64,000 bases of DNA, taken from the NCBI RefSeq assembly GCF_016722965.1, contig NZ_JAEQNB010000001.1, forward strand, positions 1,391,344 through 1,455,343, in the 5' to 3' direction. Source of the DNA: Tumebacillus amylolyticus (GTDB taxonomy: Bacteria > Bacillota > Bacilli > Tumebacillales > Tumebacillaceae). The notes beneath the pieces were generated by a model, which saw nothing but the letters and a program-made list of their open reading frames with translations, was not told the DNA's origin and ran no database searches. Position numbers and translations under genes: made by a program. Position 1 is the stretch's first letter; each line of letters starts with the position of its first letter. Below, one piece after another: positions 1 to 8,901 of the stretch.

Positions 1-975
1 CAGGGCTTCTTCAAGTACGGTTTTCGTTTGGCGGGAGAACATTTCCTCGACCAAATCAATTGCGTTTGGATCGTCTAAGTTCAAGTCGGTGTTGTTCTCC
101 CACACCGTTCCTTCCGGCGTGATGTTGACGTCGATGGCCGGATGGCCGTTTTTCATCGTGACTTTGTATTTGGTTTGGGAACGCATCATCTCACAGCTGA
201 TTTTGCCGGGGTGTTTGGGGATGGTGGTCGTCAAGGTGTCCGTTTTGAGCTGCTTTCGAAGCCAGAGGACGCCGTTTGCGAGTTCATCATTTAATTCACC
301 GACCATTCGTCCCTGATGGAACACGACGATGCCGTTTGCGGTAAAATTCGGTTTGTCGTGCGGCGACGGCGTTTCCATTTTGATCATCGGGACGTAGGCG
401 TCGCCTGTGGGCGAGGCCAGCATGATCATCAACTGTTTCAAGTCCATGCGGTAATTGGAGGAGACGCCGAACAGGACTTTGCGCAGACCTTCTGCGGGGA
501 TCGTCTCAAACGGAAATTGCGTGCGCAGATAGGGATAGGCCTTGCCTCTGGTGATCGCAATCGAAGTTCGCAAACGACTTTGCGGGTTGCGGCTGACCTC
601 GTCGAGGTATTTTTTCAGATTCTCGCGGGCGATGTCTTCGGAGATGAGGAAGATCCGGCGATGCGCGAGAAACAATTCCCGGGACATGTGCTGTTGGATG
701 TTTTGCATGGCGTCGCCGAGATCGAGGCCCACGCCTGAGAAGGTGAAGTACGGTTTGTTCTCCGCGCTGGCTCCTCGTCCGCCGCTCATCCGACCGGGCA
801 ACGCAATTTGCTCGCTGAAACGCACACGGTGATTGGGGGCTGTATCAAGTGCGGCTGCGATGGAGATCCCGATGTCGTTGATCTCGACACGGTTCCAGCA
901 CCCCGTGTTCAAGATCGCGCAACTCGCGAGTGCGACCGCGAGAATGGCTTTGCGTCTACGGCTTGCATTACGCAC
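1..975 (-). CDS. Spore germination lipoprotein, GerC family (C-terminus cut off by window edge)
   Basis: GerC-family germinant receptor subunit: a lipoprotein on the outer face of the spore inner membrane that works with GerA and GerB. I translated it from the sequence. A GTG start at 975 gives a basic N-terminus (RNASRRRK), a short hydrophobic stretch and a lipobox LNTGC, so the lipidated Cys follows about 25 residues of signal peptide. The reading frame stays open to base 1 (325 codons); the family is usually near 380-400 residues, so the end lies outside the window. The start overlaps the gerB stop by 8 bases (GTGCGTAA), which implies translational coupling as the third gene of a gerA-gerB-gerC operon. 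Confidence 0.88.
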   Translation of the reverse strand, partial: MRNASRRRKAILAVALASCAILNTGCWNRVEINDIGISIAAALDTAPNHRVRFSEQIALPGRMSGGRGASAENKPYFTFSGVGLDLGDAMQNIQQHMSRELFLAHRRIFLISEDIARENLKKYLDEVSRNPQSRLRTSIAITRGKAYPYLRTQFPFETIPAEGLRKVLFGVSSNYRMDLKQLMIMLASPTGDAYVPMIKMETPSPHDKPNFTANGIVVFHQGRMVGELNDELANGVLWLRKQLKTDTLTTTIPKHPGKISCEMMRSQTKYKVTMKNGHPAIDVNITPEGTVWENNTDLNLDDPNAIDLVEEMFSRQTKTVLEEAL

Positions 976-2080
976 GGGACGGCGCCTCCTTTCGCTTCCC
1001 TTTGCGAAGGAACCCCAAGAATAGCAAAAACGGCAGGCCGACCAATGCCATCAGCAAGGCATAGGGCGGATAGATCACTTCTAAAAAATGCATCATGTCA
1101 GCCTGATGCCTGTACATGTGCTCGCTCATCACCGCACCGACCAGACAGACGAGACCGACGACCGAACGATAATCGGGCAAGGAAAACAGTTGAGAGACGG
1201 CAATCGAGACCGCGTAACAAAAAATCGCCAGTTTGCAGTAGATCAACAGAATCCAGACGCCCATGACGATCGGGTCGAGCCGTTCTAAAAAATTGGCGAT
1301 GGAGATGTAGCGCGCCACTTCATACAAGCCGTACTGGAGACGAGATGCGATCACTTCTCCGAAGACGCCGAGGGTGTACACATTTGCGAGGATAAGCAAC
1401 ACGGTGACGGCACCGATCCCATAGATTCCGGCTTTTTTCGCGCCCTGCTTCAAGCGAACGGAGGGGAGCAGGAATCCGACGATGAGCAATTCACCAAACC
1501 ACGAGACGATAAACATACTGCTGCGCAAAAAGGGCAGAGGCCCATTTTCAAAAAGCGGTGTGAGATGATCGAGGTCTATGTCTTTGGTGGAGAGGGAAAC
1601 GACGCTGAAAACCAGTTGAATCAACTCGATGATCACAACCAACTGCGTGACGCGCGCGACCACTTCCAGCCCTTGGCGAACCCCGTAATAGACCACGGCG
1701 AGCATCAGGATCAAGATGTACTCCGGCGGCGTTCGGGTCAGGGTAACGGTCGTCGTGAAGTCGGTTAGTTCCCGTATCATCGTGGCAAATTGTCGCAAGA
1801 GGACGGAGATCAGATACAAGCCGATGGCGAGGCCGAGCCATTTGCCAAACAGGACTTGGAAGTATTGGATCGGTGTTTGCCCCGGAAACCACTTGCTGAG
1901 TTTGAGGAGTGTCATCACAATGAACAGCCCAACAAGCCCGGAAGCAAGCGGAGCGAGCCAGGCGTCTCGACCGCCGAGGTGGATGGAGAGTCCGGGGACG
2001 AACAAAATGGTGGTGCCGAGGACGATCATGGTGATCATCATGCCGAGTTGCGTCGAGGAGATGTCGTGTTTGTGCTGCAG
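968..2080 (-). CDS. Spore germination permease, GerB family
   Basis: Integral membrane subunit of a Ger-type germinant receptor, from the APC-like spore permease family, probably forming the germinant-binding pocket. The protein is hydrophobic throughout with about ten predicted membrane segments and a GGRDAW loop near the N-terminus. The first ATG (2041) would cut off the conserved amphipathic start. A CTG at 2080 restores ISSTQLG ahead of MMITM, matching the family's typical I-S-x-x-Q-L opening, and has a purine-rich GTGAGGTGAG site upstream, so I prefer it. It lies 11 bases after the gerA stop and overlaps gerC by 8 bases. The start codon is the weak point; the identity is secure. Confidence 0.85.
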   Translation of the reverse strand: MQHKHDISSTQLGMMITMIVLGTTILFVPGLSIHLGGRDAWLAPLASGLVGLFIVMTLLKLSKWFPGQTPIQYFQVLFGKWLGLAIGLYLISVLLRQFATMIRELTDFTTTVTLTRTPPEYILILMLAVVYYGVRQGLEVVARVTQLVVIIELIQLVFSVVSLSTKDIDLDHLTPLFENGPLPFLRSSMFIVSWFGELLIVGFLLPSVRLKQGAKKAGIYGIGAVTVLLILANVYTLGVFGEVIASRLQYGLYEVARYISIANFLERLDPIVMGVWILLIYCKLAIFCYAVSIAVSQLFSLPDYRSVVGLVCLVGAVMSEHMYRHQADMMHFLEVIYPPYALLMALVGLPFLLFLGFLRKGKRKEAPSRA

Positions 2081-2091
2081 ATGGGCTCACC

Positions 2092-3759
2092 TCACTTTTG
2101 TTCCGTTTCCATGTCGTCTTGGGGCGGATGGGGCTTCTGTCCGTAGGGAACTCGAATTTCATTGGCGGGGCTTGGTCGTTTGTTCATCGCCCACCAAGGA
2201 ACGCGTGCCAACAAGTCTTTCAGTCCTGACAATTTCAGTGGAGCGACGGGTGTCGTGTAGGGGACGCCGAACGAGCGAAGCGAGCAGACATGGACGATGA
2301 TCGCGATCAGACCGATGACGATTCCGTACAAGCCGAACGTTCCGGCGAGGATCATCAACGGGAATCGCAACATCCGAACGCTGAGCGCAAACGTATAGCG
2401 CGGGATGGTAAAATTGGCGATCCCCGTCAGCGACACGACGATGACCATCGGCGCAGATACGATGCCCGCTTGGACCGCCGCTTGCCCGATGACGAGAGCC
2501 CCGACGATCGAGACCGCTTGACCGACCGTTTTCGGGAGCCGTACCCCGGCTTCTCGCAACGCTTCAAATGTGATTTCCATCGCGAACGCTTCGACGAGCG
2601 CCGGAAACGGAGACGACTCGCGGGCGGCGGCGATGGAGAGCAGGAGGTTGGTCGGCATCATCTCTTGGTGAAACGTGGTGATCGCGATATAGAGCGAAGG
2701 CAACGTCAGAGCGATAATCGTGAAGATGTAGCGAAGCCATCGAATGAGAGTGGTAAACATGAAACGCTCGAAATAGTCTTCATTAGACTGCAAATTCCCC
2801 CACAGGTTGCTGGGGGCGATCAACACAAACGGGCTGCCGTCGACGAGGATCGCAACCCGACCTTCCAGCAAAGCGGCTGCTGTCGTGTCGGGGCGTTCTG
2901 TTGGCTGAATGGTCGGGAACGGCGACCAAGGCTGGTCCTCCAGAAACTCTTCGATGTAGCCGCTGTCCAGCACGCCGTCGATGTCGATGCGCTTGAGACG
3001 CGATCGAATTTCTTCGACCAAGGAGTCTTTCGTAATTCCTTCGATATAGCTCATCACCACGTCCGTTTTGGAAACGCGGCCGATTCTCAAGCTTTCCATT
3101 TGAAAATGAGGGGTGCGGATGCGCCGACGCAAGAGGGCGGTGTTGGTTCGGATATTTTCAACAAAGCCTTCGCGTGGACCGCGCACCACCGATTCGGTAT
3201 CCGGTTCGCTGGGCATCCGATGCTCCCATTGCTTCGAGCTTACGATGACAGACATCGGAAAGCCGTCGAGGAGAAACATCGTGTCTCCGGACATGCAGGC
3301 GTCGATCGCGTCGTTCATGTTGTGAACGTGGCGAGCTTGCCCGACGGCGAGAAACTTTCGCAACAGTTCGTCTGCGTCCTGTGGAGGAGGCGGGGAGAGT
3401 TGCATGCCGTCCCGACCAACGCCTTGCATCAACGGTTTTAGCACGACTTCATCGAGGTGGTTGAGGTTGACGAGTCCGTCGAGAAACACCAGTATGGCCG
3501 GGGTACCATGGAACAAGAGCACCTCGCGGATGACGAGGTCGGAGGACTTGGCAAACAGTTTTTGTAGATACTCGTGATTGACGTCCAGGTTGGCGGAGAC
3601 GGCGGTCATCGTTTTTTTCGAAGGAGGTTCCGGGGTTGTGTCGGTCTCCGGTTCGGATTCGGGTTCTGTTGCTTGGGTTTCTGCCGAGTCGTTTGCTTCC
3701 ATGTTTTTTTGAAACCGGTCGCGCTTGGTTCGTTTGAAACGGGGGAAGCGTTTTCGCAT
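2092..3759 (-). CDS. Spore germination protein, GerA family
   Basis: GerA-type subunit of the germinant receptor, 555 residues, with a large cytoplasmic N-terminal domain and a C-terminal membrane domain that includes the family stretch ending PRYTFALSVRMLRFPLMI. The start at 3759 (MRKRFPRFKRTKRD) is chosen over the longer frame at 3792 because AGGAGGTG lies 7 bases upstream. The N-terminus is strongly basic and followed by an acidic low-complexity stretch (EPESEPETDTTPEPP), as is common for divergent GerA N-termini. It is the first gene of the gerA-gerB-gerC operon. A sigma-G promoter is expected from knowledge of the family but I could not see a convincing one. The ligand cannot be deduced. 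Confidence 0.92.
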   Translation of the reverse strand: MRKRFPRFKRTKRDRFQKNMEANDSAETQATEPESEPETDTTPEPPSKKTMTAVSANLDVNHEYLQKLFAKSSDLVIREVLLFHGTPAILVFLDGLVNLNHLDEVVLKPLMQGVGRDGMQLSPPPPQDADELLRKFLAVGQARHVHNMNDAIDACMSGDTMFLLDGFPMSVIVSSKQWEHRMPSEPDTESVVRGPREGFVENIRTNTALLRRRIRTPHFQMESLRIGRVSKTDVVMSYIEGITKDSLVEEIRSRLKRIDIDGVLDSGYIEEFLEDQPWSPFPTIQPTERPDTTAAALLEGRVAILVDGSPFVLIAPSNLWGNLQSNEDYFERFMFTTLIRWLRYIFTIIALTLPSLYIAITTFHQEMMPTNLLLSIAAARESSPFPALVEAFAMEITFEALREAGVRLPKTVGQAVSIVGALVIGQAAVQAGIVSAPMVIVVSLTGIANFTIPRYTFALSVRMLRFPLMILAGTFGLYGIVIGLIAIIVHVCSLRSFGVPYTTPVAPLKLSGLKDLLARVPWWAMNKRPSPANEIRVPYGQKPHPPQDDMETEQK

Positions 3760-3856
3760 CGAGGTACACCTCCTCTGGGGGCCCGCAGGCAATTTTGGGT
3801 GTTTTTGCTAGAATCGAGGTTAATTTTCCCGAAATCACCAAGGTTTACGCATAGAG

Positions 3857-3885
3857 TTTGAAGTCAGTTTGAGGTTTGTTATACT
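3857..3885 (+). promoter_or_regulatory. Probable sigma-A promoter of the alcohol dehydrogenase gene
   Basis: TTTGAA at 3857-3862, a 17-base spacer and TATACT at 3880-3885, lying about 48 bases before the start codon in the divergent gap between gerA and the dehydrogenase. Confidence 0.6.
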
Positions 3886-3933
3886 GAGATTGTCTGTACA
3901 TACATGAAGGAACGGAAATCGGAGGGAACTCAC

Positions 3934-5130
3934 ATGCTGGACTTTCAACTGCACATGCCCACCCGGATCGTATTCGGGCGTGGTGAAGTACATAAGGTCG
4001 GAGCGGAAGCAGCTCGAATCGCGGGCAAAGCGCTCGTCGTAACGGGACGCTTCTCCACTCGCAAGACCGGCGTTTTGCAAAAAGTGCTGGATTCGCTGGC
4101 AGCGGCCGGCGTAGAGGCGGTCGTTTTCGACCGCATTGAACCGAACCCGCGCACGCACACCGTGGATGAGGGCGGTCGGATCGCACGTGAGGAGAATTGC
4201 GGAGTGGTCATCGGTCTGGGCGGCGGCTCGGCGATGGACGCAGCCAAGGCGATTGCAGCGGTGGCGATTTCGTCGATCCCAAGCCACGAGTATATCTCGG
4301 GCAACCAGACGGGTCGTTGGCAAGAACTGCTCCCCGTCATGGAAGCTCTGCCGATCATGACCGTCCCGACATTGGCAGCGACCGGCTCAGAAGCAAACTC
4401 AGGCGGTGTGCTCACCCACGAACTCACCAAGGAAAAAGGCGGCGTCGGCGGTCCCGCTCTCTACCCGAAAGTGGCGATCATCGACCCGGAATTGACGTAC
4501 ACCGTATCTCCGAGCTACACGGCAGACGGTGCCGTCGATATGTTCACGCATTTGTACGAAGCGTATCTGACGGGGGCGGAGGACGCTCACGTTCAAGACC
4601 ATGTCACCGAAGGGCTGATGCGCGCTGCGGTCGAATGGGGCCCGGTTGCTGTGAAAGAGCCGGAGAATTATGAAGCGCGCGCCGCGCTGATGTGGGCTTC
4701 GACGCTTGCGTTGATCGGAATTCCGAACAGCGGTCGAGGTGGAGCGTTCCCGGTTCATGCGATGGAGCATACGCTGTCCGCTTGGTTTGACATCTCGCAC
4801 GGTCGAGGCTTGGCGATCTTGGCACCGGCGTACTTCCGCGTCGTCGCCGGAGACCGCCCGCATCGCATCGCTCGTCTGGGTCGCACGGTGTTTGGCGTGC
4901 AAGAATCGGATGATCGTGTCGCTGCGGAGAAAACGATCAAAGCGATGATCGACTGGTTCAAATCGATGGACGTCTACCTCAAACTCTCTCAAGTCGGGAT
5001 CGACCGCGACTCGCTCGCCCCGATGGCGGCCGATGCCGTGCGCGTCGGCGGACGTGGAGCCGGGTTCATCCAAGCGACCCGTGAGTTGCGGGAGCCGGAC
5101 GTGTTGAAGATCTACGAAGAAAGCTTCTAA
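3934..5130 (+). CDS. Iron-containing (group III) alcohol dehydrogenase
   Basis: NAD(P)H-dependent alcohol/aldehyde oxidoreductase of the iron-dependent family, most like butanol dehydrogenases of the YugJ/BdhA type; cytoplasmic. The 398-residue length is normal. Visible motifs are the nucleotide-binding GLGGGSAMDAAKAIA near residues 94-108 and the metal-site region with DGAVDMFTH and GGAFPVHAMEH followed by the SHGRGLAIL stretch, whose Asp and three His ligate the metal in family members. The ATG at 3934 is chosen because GGAGG precedes it by 8 bases; a longer frame from 3904 lacks a site. It stands alone between the ger operon and an Mpo1-like gene. The true substrate is unknown. Confidence 0.9.
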   Translation: MLDFQLHMPTRIVFGRGEVHKVGAEAARIAGKALVVTGRFSTRKTGVLQKVLDSLAAAGVEAVVFDRIEPNPRTHTVDEGGRIAREENCGVVIGLGGGSAMDAAKAIAAVAISSIPSHEYISGNQTGRWQELLPVMEALPIMTVPTLAATGSEANSGGVLTHELTKEKGGVGGPALYPKVAIIDPELTYTVSPSYTADGAVDMFTHLYEAYLTGAEDAHVQDHVTEGLMRAAVEWGPVAVKEPENYEARAALMWASTLALIGIPNSGRGGAFPVHAMEHTLSAWFDISHGRGLAILAPAYFRVVAGDRPHRIARLGRTVFGVQESDDRVAAEKTIKAMIDWFKSMDVYLKLSQVGIDRDSLAPMAADAVRVGGRGAGFIQATRELREPDVLKIYEESF

Positions 5131-5173
5131 TCCGCATCTGCAAACAACAGAAACGCTCCCCTCGTGAATATGC

Positions 5174-5179
5174 TATAAT
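5174..5179 (+). promoter_or_regulatory. Extended -10 element ahead of the Mpo1-like gene
   Basis: TGCTATAAT (extended -10, core TATAAT at 5174-5179) lies 28 bases before the start codon. I see no good -35, which fits an extended -10 promoter. Confidence 0.5.
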
Positions 5180-5207
5180 TATCAGAAAAAGAGGGGAGTC
5201 ACAGCTT

Positions 5208-5498
5208 ATGGAAAACCTGAGCTTCCTTGAAAAATACAAGCGCGACCACCAACACCCGATGAACAAACTCACGCACGCCATCGGCATTCCGATGATCGTC
5301 GTTTCGATTCCAGTGGTGTTCTGGAGTTGGCAGTGGGCGCTCGCGTTGTTCGTCGTCGGCTGGATCTTCCAGTTTATCGGGCATGCCTTCGAAGGCAACC
5401 CGCCGTCCTTTTTCAAAAACCCGATCTACTTGCTCGTCGGTCCGCTCTGGATCTTGAAGCGCGTGGCGGGATTCGTGACCGGGAAACCGTTGAAGTAA
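5208..5498 (+). CDS. Mpo1-like (DUF962) membrane protein
   Basis: Small integral membrane protein of 96 residues. It carries the family histidine pattern: DHQHPMNKLTHAIGIP near residues 14-29, and GHAFEGNPPSFF near residues 64-75, with two hydrophobic segments between them and one after. In yeast, Mpo1 is an Fe-dependent dioxygenase acting on 2-hydroxy fatty acids; bacterial members are usually annotated by domain only, so the reaction here is inferred. GAGGGGAGT precedes the ATG. It is monocistronic, closed by a strong terminator shared with the converging alaX gene. Confidence 0.82.
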   Translation: MENLSFLEKYKRDHQHPMNKLTHAIGIPMIVVSIPVVFWSWQWALALFVVGWIFQFIGHAFEGNPPSFFKNPIYLLVGPLWILKRVAGFVTGKPLK

Positions 5499-5543
5499 AA
5501 AAAGACTCCGCTACGCCCGAGGGCGTACGGAGTCTTTTTTTTC
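5499..5543. terminator. Bidirectional intrinsic terminator
   Basis: Stem AAAGACTCCG(C)TACGCC with GGCGTACGGAGTCTTT, with T runs on both strands. It closes the Mpo1-like gene and the convergent alaX gene. Confidence 0.85.
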
Positions 5544-5551
5544 ACGGTCTG

Positions 5552-6775
5552 TTACATGCCGGAGATTTGAACGAGTTCGATCTCCAACTTCTGAAGCACG
5601 TCATCGAGCAGGTCAACGGGTGCCAACTTGCTGACACCGCCGCCTTGGGCGAGGGAGGGCGAACCGCCGCCCTTGCCGTCGATCATGGGGAGAACCGACT
5701 TGAGCATGTTGTTCATGTTCAGTCCGACGGCGTTGCCCCGTCCGAAGACGAGCTGCGTTTTCTCCCCGGACGAGATGAACAGCACGATCACAGACGGTTC
5801 GCGCTCCGTCATGCGTTGGGCGAGACGTTGCAAGTCCTGCATCGAGCGTTCCTCAAACGTGCGGGCGACGACGAGCGTGCCGCGTCTGGAGAGCGCTTCG
5901 TTGAGCAGGGTTTCCGCTTCGGCATGGAGGAACTGCTGTTTCATTTCTTGAAGCCCCGTGCTGAGTTCCTTGCGCTCAGCGAGGAGGCGTTCGAGTTTGT
6001 CAGGCAGTTCGTGTTCACCGGCGGTGAGTTGACGAGACATCTGCCGGAGGATGTGTTGCTTGTCTGTCATGACTTTGAGCGTGCGCCATCCGCAGACGAA
6101 GTCGATGCGGACGTTGCCTTTGTAGCGTTCGTAGCTCAAGATCTTGATCGGGCCGACTTCACCTGTGCGATGCGGATGCGTGCCGCCGCACGGGCTGTAA
6201 TCGAAATTCGCGATGGTGACGATGCGGATGTTTTCGGTTACGCTCGGTGCTTTGCGAAGCGGCATCAGGGCGAGTTCTTCCGCATCGACGAAACGGGCGT
6301 CGATGGGGCGGTTTTCAAACACAATGGAGTTCGCCAGACTCTCGACTTTCTCCGTGATCTCCGGCGTCAGGTCGGGCAATGCAATGTCGACCGTCACGAT
6401 CTCTCGCCCGAGATGGAAACCGACCGTCGCGGCGTCGAAAAGTTCTTCGAACGCGGCGGAGAGGATGTGTTGCCCCGTATGCTGCTGCATGTGGTCGAAG
6501 CGGCGTTCCCAGTCGAGTACGCCTTCGACGGACGTGCCGACGGCCAAGTCCGCTTTTTCCAGACGGTGGTGGATGCTGTTCTCGACTTCTTCGACGTCGA
6601 GGACGCGGATTCCGTTCAACGTGCCTTGGTCCGACGGTTGTCCCCCGCCGGTCGGGTAGAACGCGGTGCGATCCAGCACGACAAACGGCGTGCCGTCTGC
6701 TTCGACGCCCGCGTCGGTCACCGTCGCCGTGAAGAGGCGCAGGTACGGGTCATCGTAATACAGTTTGCCTGTCAT
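5552..6775 (-). CDS. alaX: Alanyl-tRNA editing protein AlaX-L (with DHHA1 domain)
   Basis: Stand-alone trans-editing hydrolase that deacylates Ser-tRNA(Ala) (and Gly-tRNA(Ala)); cytoplasmic. The protein is 407 residues, the long AlaX-L type. It has an N-terminal AlaRS-like beta-barrel (PTGGGQPSDQG near 41-51), the editing-site zinc ligands HTGQH at 99-103 and CGGTH at 196-200, then a coiled coil and a DHHA1-type C-terminal domain with GGKGGGSPSLAQGGG-like glycine-rich sequence. All four zinc ligands are intact. It lies 27 bases downstream of the aminotransferase on the same strand and probably shares its transcript. Confidence 0.92.
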   Translation of the reverse strand: MTGKLYYDDPYLRLFTATVTDAGVEADGTPFVVLDRTAFYPTGGGQPSDQGTLNGIRVLDVEEVENSIHHRLEKADLAVGTSVEGVLDWERRFDHMQQHTGQHILSAAFEELFDAATVGFHLGREIVTVDIALPDLTPEITEKVESLANSIVFENRPIDARFVDAEELALMPLRKAPSVTENIRIVTIANFDYSPCGGTHPHRTGEVGPIKILSYERYKGNVRIDFVCGWRTLKVMTDKQHILRQMSRQLTAGEHELPDKLERLLAERKELSTGLQEMKQQFLHAEAETLLNEALSRRGTLVVARTFEERSMQDLQRLAQRMTEREPSVIVLFISSGEKTQLVFGRGNAVGLNMNNMLKSVLPMIDGKGGGSPSLAQGGGVSKLAPVDLLDDVLQKLEIELVQISGM

Positions 6776-6801
6776 GGGTAAGGGTCCTCCCTCGGGATTG
6801 G

Positions 6802-7986
6802 TTACTTGGTTCTCATCGGCTCAAGGATTCCGCTCTCCGCAATTCGACGCACCACTTCCCGCAGTCGTTCCACCGGTTGAACGAGGGCGATGCGCACATA
6901 GCCTTCGCCTTGCTCGCCAAATGCACGGCCCGGAATCATTACCACGTTGGCTTCTTCGACGAGGCGCAGGCAGAATTCCATCGACGGAATTTCAAAAGGC
7001 AATTTCGCCCAGACGAACATCGTCGCTTTGGGCTTCTCGATTTCCCAGCCCAGTTCGCCCAGTCCGTCGATCAATGCGTCACGACGGTCTTGGTAGACGC
7101 GGGACATCTCACGGGTATAGGATTGGTCGCCGGTCAGAGCGGCGGTTGCCGCCGTTTGGATTGCGCCGAACACGCCGTAGTCGATGTTCGATTTGAGCGT
7201 GGCGAGCGCTTGGACAACTTCTGCGCGTCCTGCGAGGAATCCGATGCGGCAGCCCGCCATCGAGAAACTCTTGGACAGCGAGTGGAACTCAACGGCAACT
7301 TCCTTCGCACCCGGTATCTCCAGAATCGACATCGGACGGTACCCGTCAAACGCCAGCTCCGAATACGCGAGGTCGTGGACGAGCACGATGTCGTGCTTTT
7401 TGCAAAACTCGATCGCTTGGCGATAGACGCTCTCGTCGGCCATCGCCGGGATCGGGTTGCCGGGGTAGGAGATCAACATCATCTTGGCTTTTTCGGCCAC
7501 GTCTTGGGGGATGGCGTCAAAGTCCGGCATGAAGCCGTTCTTCGCGAGCAAGGGCAACGGGGCGACTTCCACCGACGCCAGATGCAGACCTGCTGCGTAC
7601 ACCGGATAGGACGGGTCGGGGATCAGCGCGACGTCGCCGGGGTTCATCAGAGCGGCGGGCAAGTGCGCGAGACCGTCTTGGGAACCCATCAGCGTCAGAA
7701 CTTCTGTCGCCGGATCGAGTTCCACGCCGTGAAACCGCTTTTTAAACCATTCCGAAAATGCTTGGCGCAACGTCGGGAATCCCTGTTGGTGCGCGTAACC
7801 GTAGGTGTTGCCTGCAAGCACCGCGTCCGCAAGTGCTTGGCGAACATGTTCGGGCGGCGGCAAGTCGGGCGAGCCGATGCCAAGGTCGATCACATCGCGG
7901 CCTTGCGCCATCAAACGGTGCTTGTGATTCGCCATCTCGGTGAAGATGGACGAGGTCAGGTATTGAAGTTTATCTGCTGGTTTCAT
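6802..7986 (-). CDS. Class I/II PLP-dependent aminotransferase, LL-diaminopimelate aminotransferase-like
   Basis: Fold-type I PLP aminotransferase, 394 residues, cytoplasmic. Family features are IDLGIGSPDLPPPEHV near residues 35-50, the NP motif in YPGNPIP, the tyrosine-containing HDLAYSELAFDGY segment, and the PLP lysine in SLSKSFSMAG (Lys239). The pattern matches the group annotated as LL-DAP aminotransferase (DapL) or YugH/PatA-like, so a role in lysine/peptidoglycan precursor synthesis is possible but specificity cannot be read from sequence alone. The ATG at 7986 is chosen because AGGAGG lies 12 bases upstream. alaX follows after 27 bases. Confidence 0.85.
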   Translation of the reverse strand: MKPADKLQYLTSSIFTEMANHKHRLMAQGRDVIDLGIGSPDLPPPEHVRQALADAVLAGNTYGYAHQQGFPTLRQAFSEWFKKRFHGVELDPATEVLTLMGSQDGLAHLPAALMNPGDVALIPDPSYPVYAAGLHLASVEVAPLPLLAKNGFMPDFDAIPQDVAEKAKMMLISYPGNPIPAMADESVYRQAIEFCKKHDIVLVHDLAYSELAFDGYRPMSILEIPGAKEVAVEFHSLSKSFSMAGCRIGFLAGRAEVVQALATLKSNIDYGVFGAIQTAATAALTGDQSYTREMSRVYQDRRDALIDGLGELGWEIEKPKATMFVWAKLPFEIPSMEFCLRLVEEANVVMIPGRAFGEQGEGYVRIALVQPVERLREVVRRIAESGILEPMRTK

Positions 7987-8120
7987 AGTTGGTAGGGGCC
8001 TCCTGCTTCGTAGTTCTCGGGTTCGAATCCTGCCGCGTTTATGGTAGGATGAGGATGTTGTAGACACAGACGCAGCGGAGAATACTCCTTCATTTTACCA
8101 TAGAAAGGAATCCTATCGAT

Positions 8121-8897
8121 ATGAATGATGTTGTACGATATGAATCATTTCCAACAGATGGCCTCGCCATCCTGCGCATCGACCGCCCCGATGCGAGCAA
8201 TGCCGTCAACACGGCGGTGATGGAAGGACTGTCAATCGGATTGGATCGTGCTCGCGAGGATGATTCGGTTCGCGTGCTGATCTTGACAGGGACAGGCACC
8301 CGCACATTTGTCGCGGGGGGCGACCTCAAGGAATTTCACTCCGAGCTGAAAACGGAAGAGCAAGTCTACGAAAAAATGTCGCAGATGCGCCATGTCTTAG
8401 AAAAAATCGCCCAATTCCCGAAGCCGGTCATCGCCGCGGTCAACGGAGCGGCCCGCGGGGGCGGTGGAGAAGTGGCGGCCTCCTGCCATTTTCGAATTGG
8501 GTCGGAAACTTCGACGGTTGGTTTTATCCAAGTAAAGCTTGGCATCGCGCCGGGTTGGGGCGGAGGCGTGCTTCTGCAAAAAATCGTCGGACGTCAGCAG
8601 GCGTTGCGGATGATCTTGACCGGCGAAGTGATCGACGCGCACCGGGCGCGGGAGATCGGCTTTTTTGACGAAGTGGTTCCGGCTGAGGACGTGTTGGAGG
8701 CAGCGAAGAAGTTTTCGGCTCAGATTGCGGGAAATTCAGCAGGGGCGGTCCAGAGTTTGTTGCAGTTGTTGAACGAGATGGAGGATCTGCCGCTTCACGA
8801 TGCGATGGAGAGAGAGACGGCGCTGTGTTCGCGTCTGTGGATGACGCCTGAGCACGATGCGGCGGTGGATGCGTTTTTGACACGGAAAAAGGGGTGA
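8121..8897 (+). CDS. Enoyl-CoA hydratase/isomerase (crotonase) family protein lacking one catalytic Glu
   Basis: Crotonase-fold protein of 258 residues that should bind an acyl-CoA. The oxyanion-hole segments are AGGDLKEF (65-72) and GAARGGGGE (109-117). Glu117 aligns with rat hydratase Glu144, but the residue 20 positions later, aligned with Glu164, is Gln137 (VGFIQVKLG in place of FGQPEIxLG). Canonical hydratases need both acids, so this member may be an isomerase, thioesterase or decarboxylase-like enzyme, or a weak hydratase. It sits 4 bases before nurA and looks co-transcribed with nurA-herA, an odd pairing. The start has the spaced site GAAAGGAATCC. Confidence 0.85.
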   Translation: MNDVVRYESFPTDGLAILRIDRPDASNAVNTAVMEGLSIGLDRAREDDSVRVLILTGTGTRTFVAGGDLKEFHSELKTEEQVYEKMSQMRHVLEKIAQFPKPVIAAVNGAARGGGGEVAASCHFRIGSETSTVGFIQVKLGIAPGWGGGVLLQKIVGRQQALRMILTGEVIDAHRAREIGFFDEVVPAEDVLEAAKKFSAQIAGNSAGAVQSLLQLLNEMEDLPLHDAMERETALCSRLWMTPEHDAAVDAFLTRKKG

Positions 8898-8901
8898 AGA
8901 G

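Noticed and set aside
7990-8045. tRNA-like T-arm GGGTTCGAATCCTG and AGTTGGTAG near the aminotransferase start
   Set aside because: The spacing between the arms is too short, no anticodon stem or acceptor pairs form, and it overlaps the gene's ribosome site; at most a relic.
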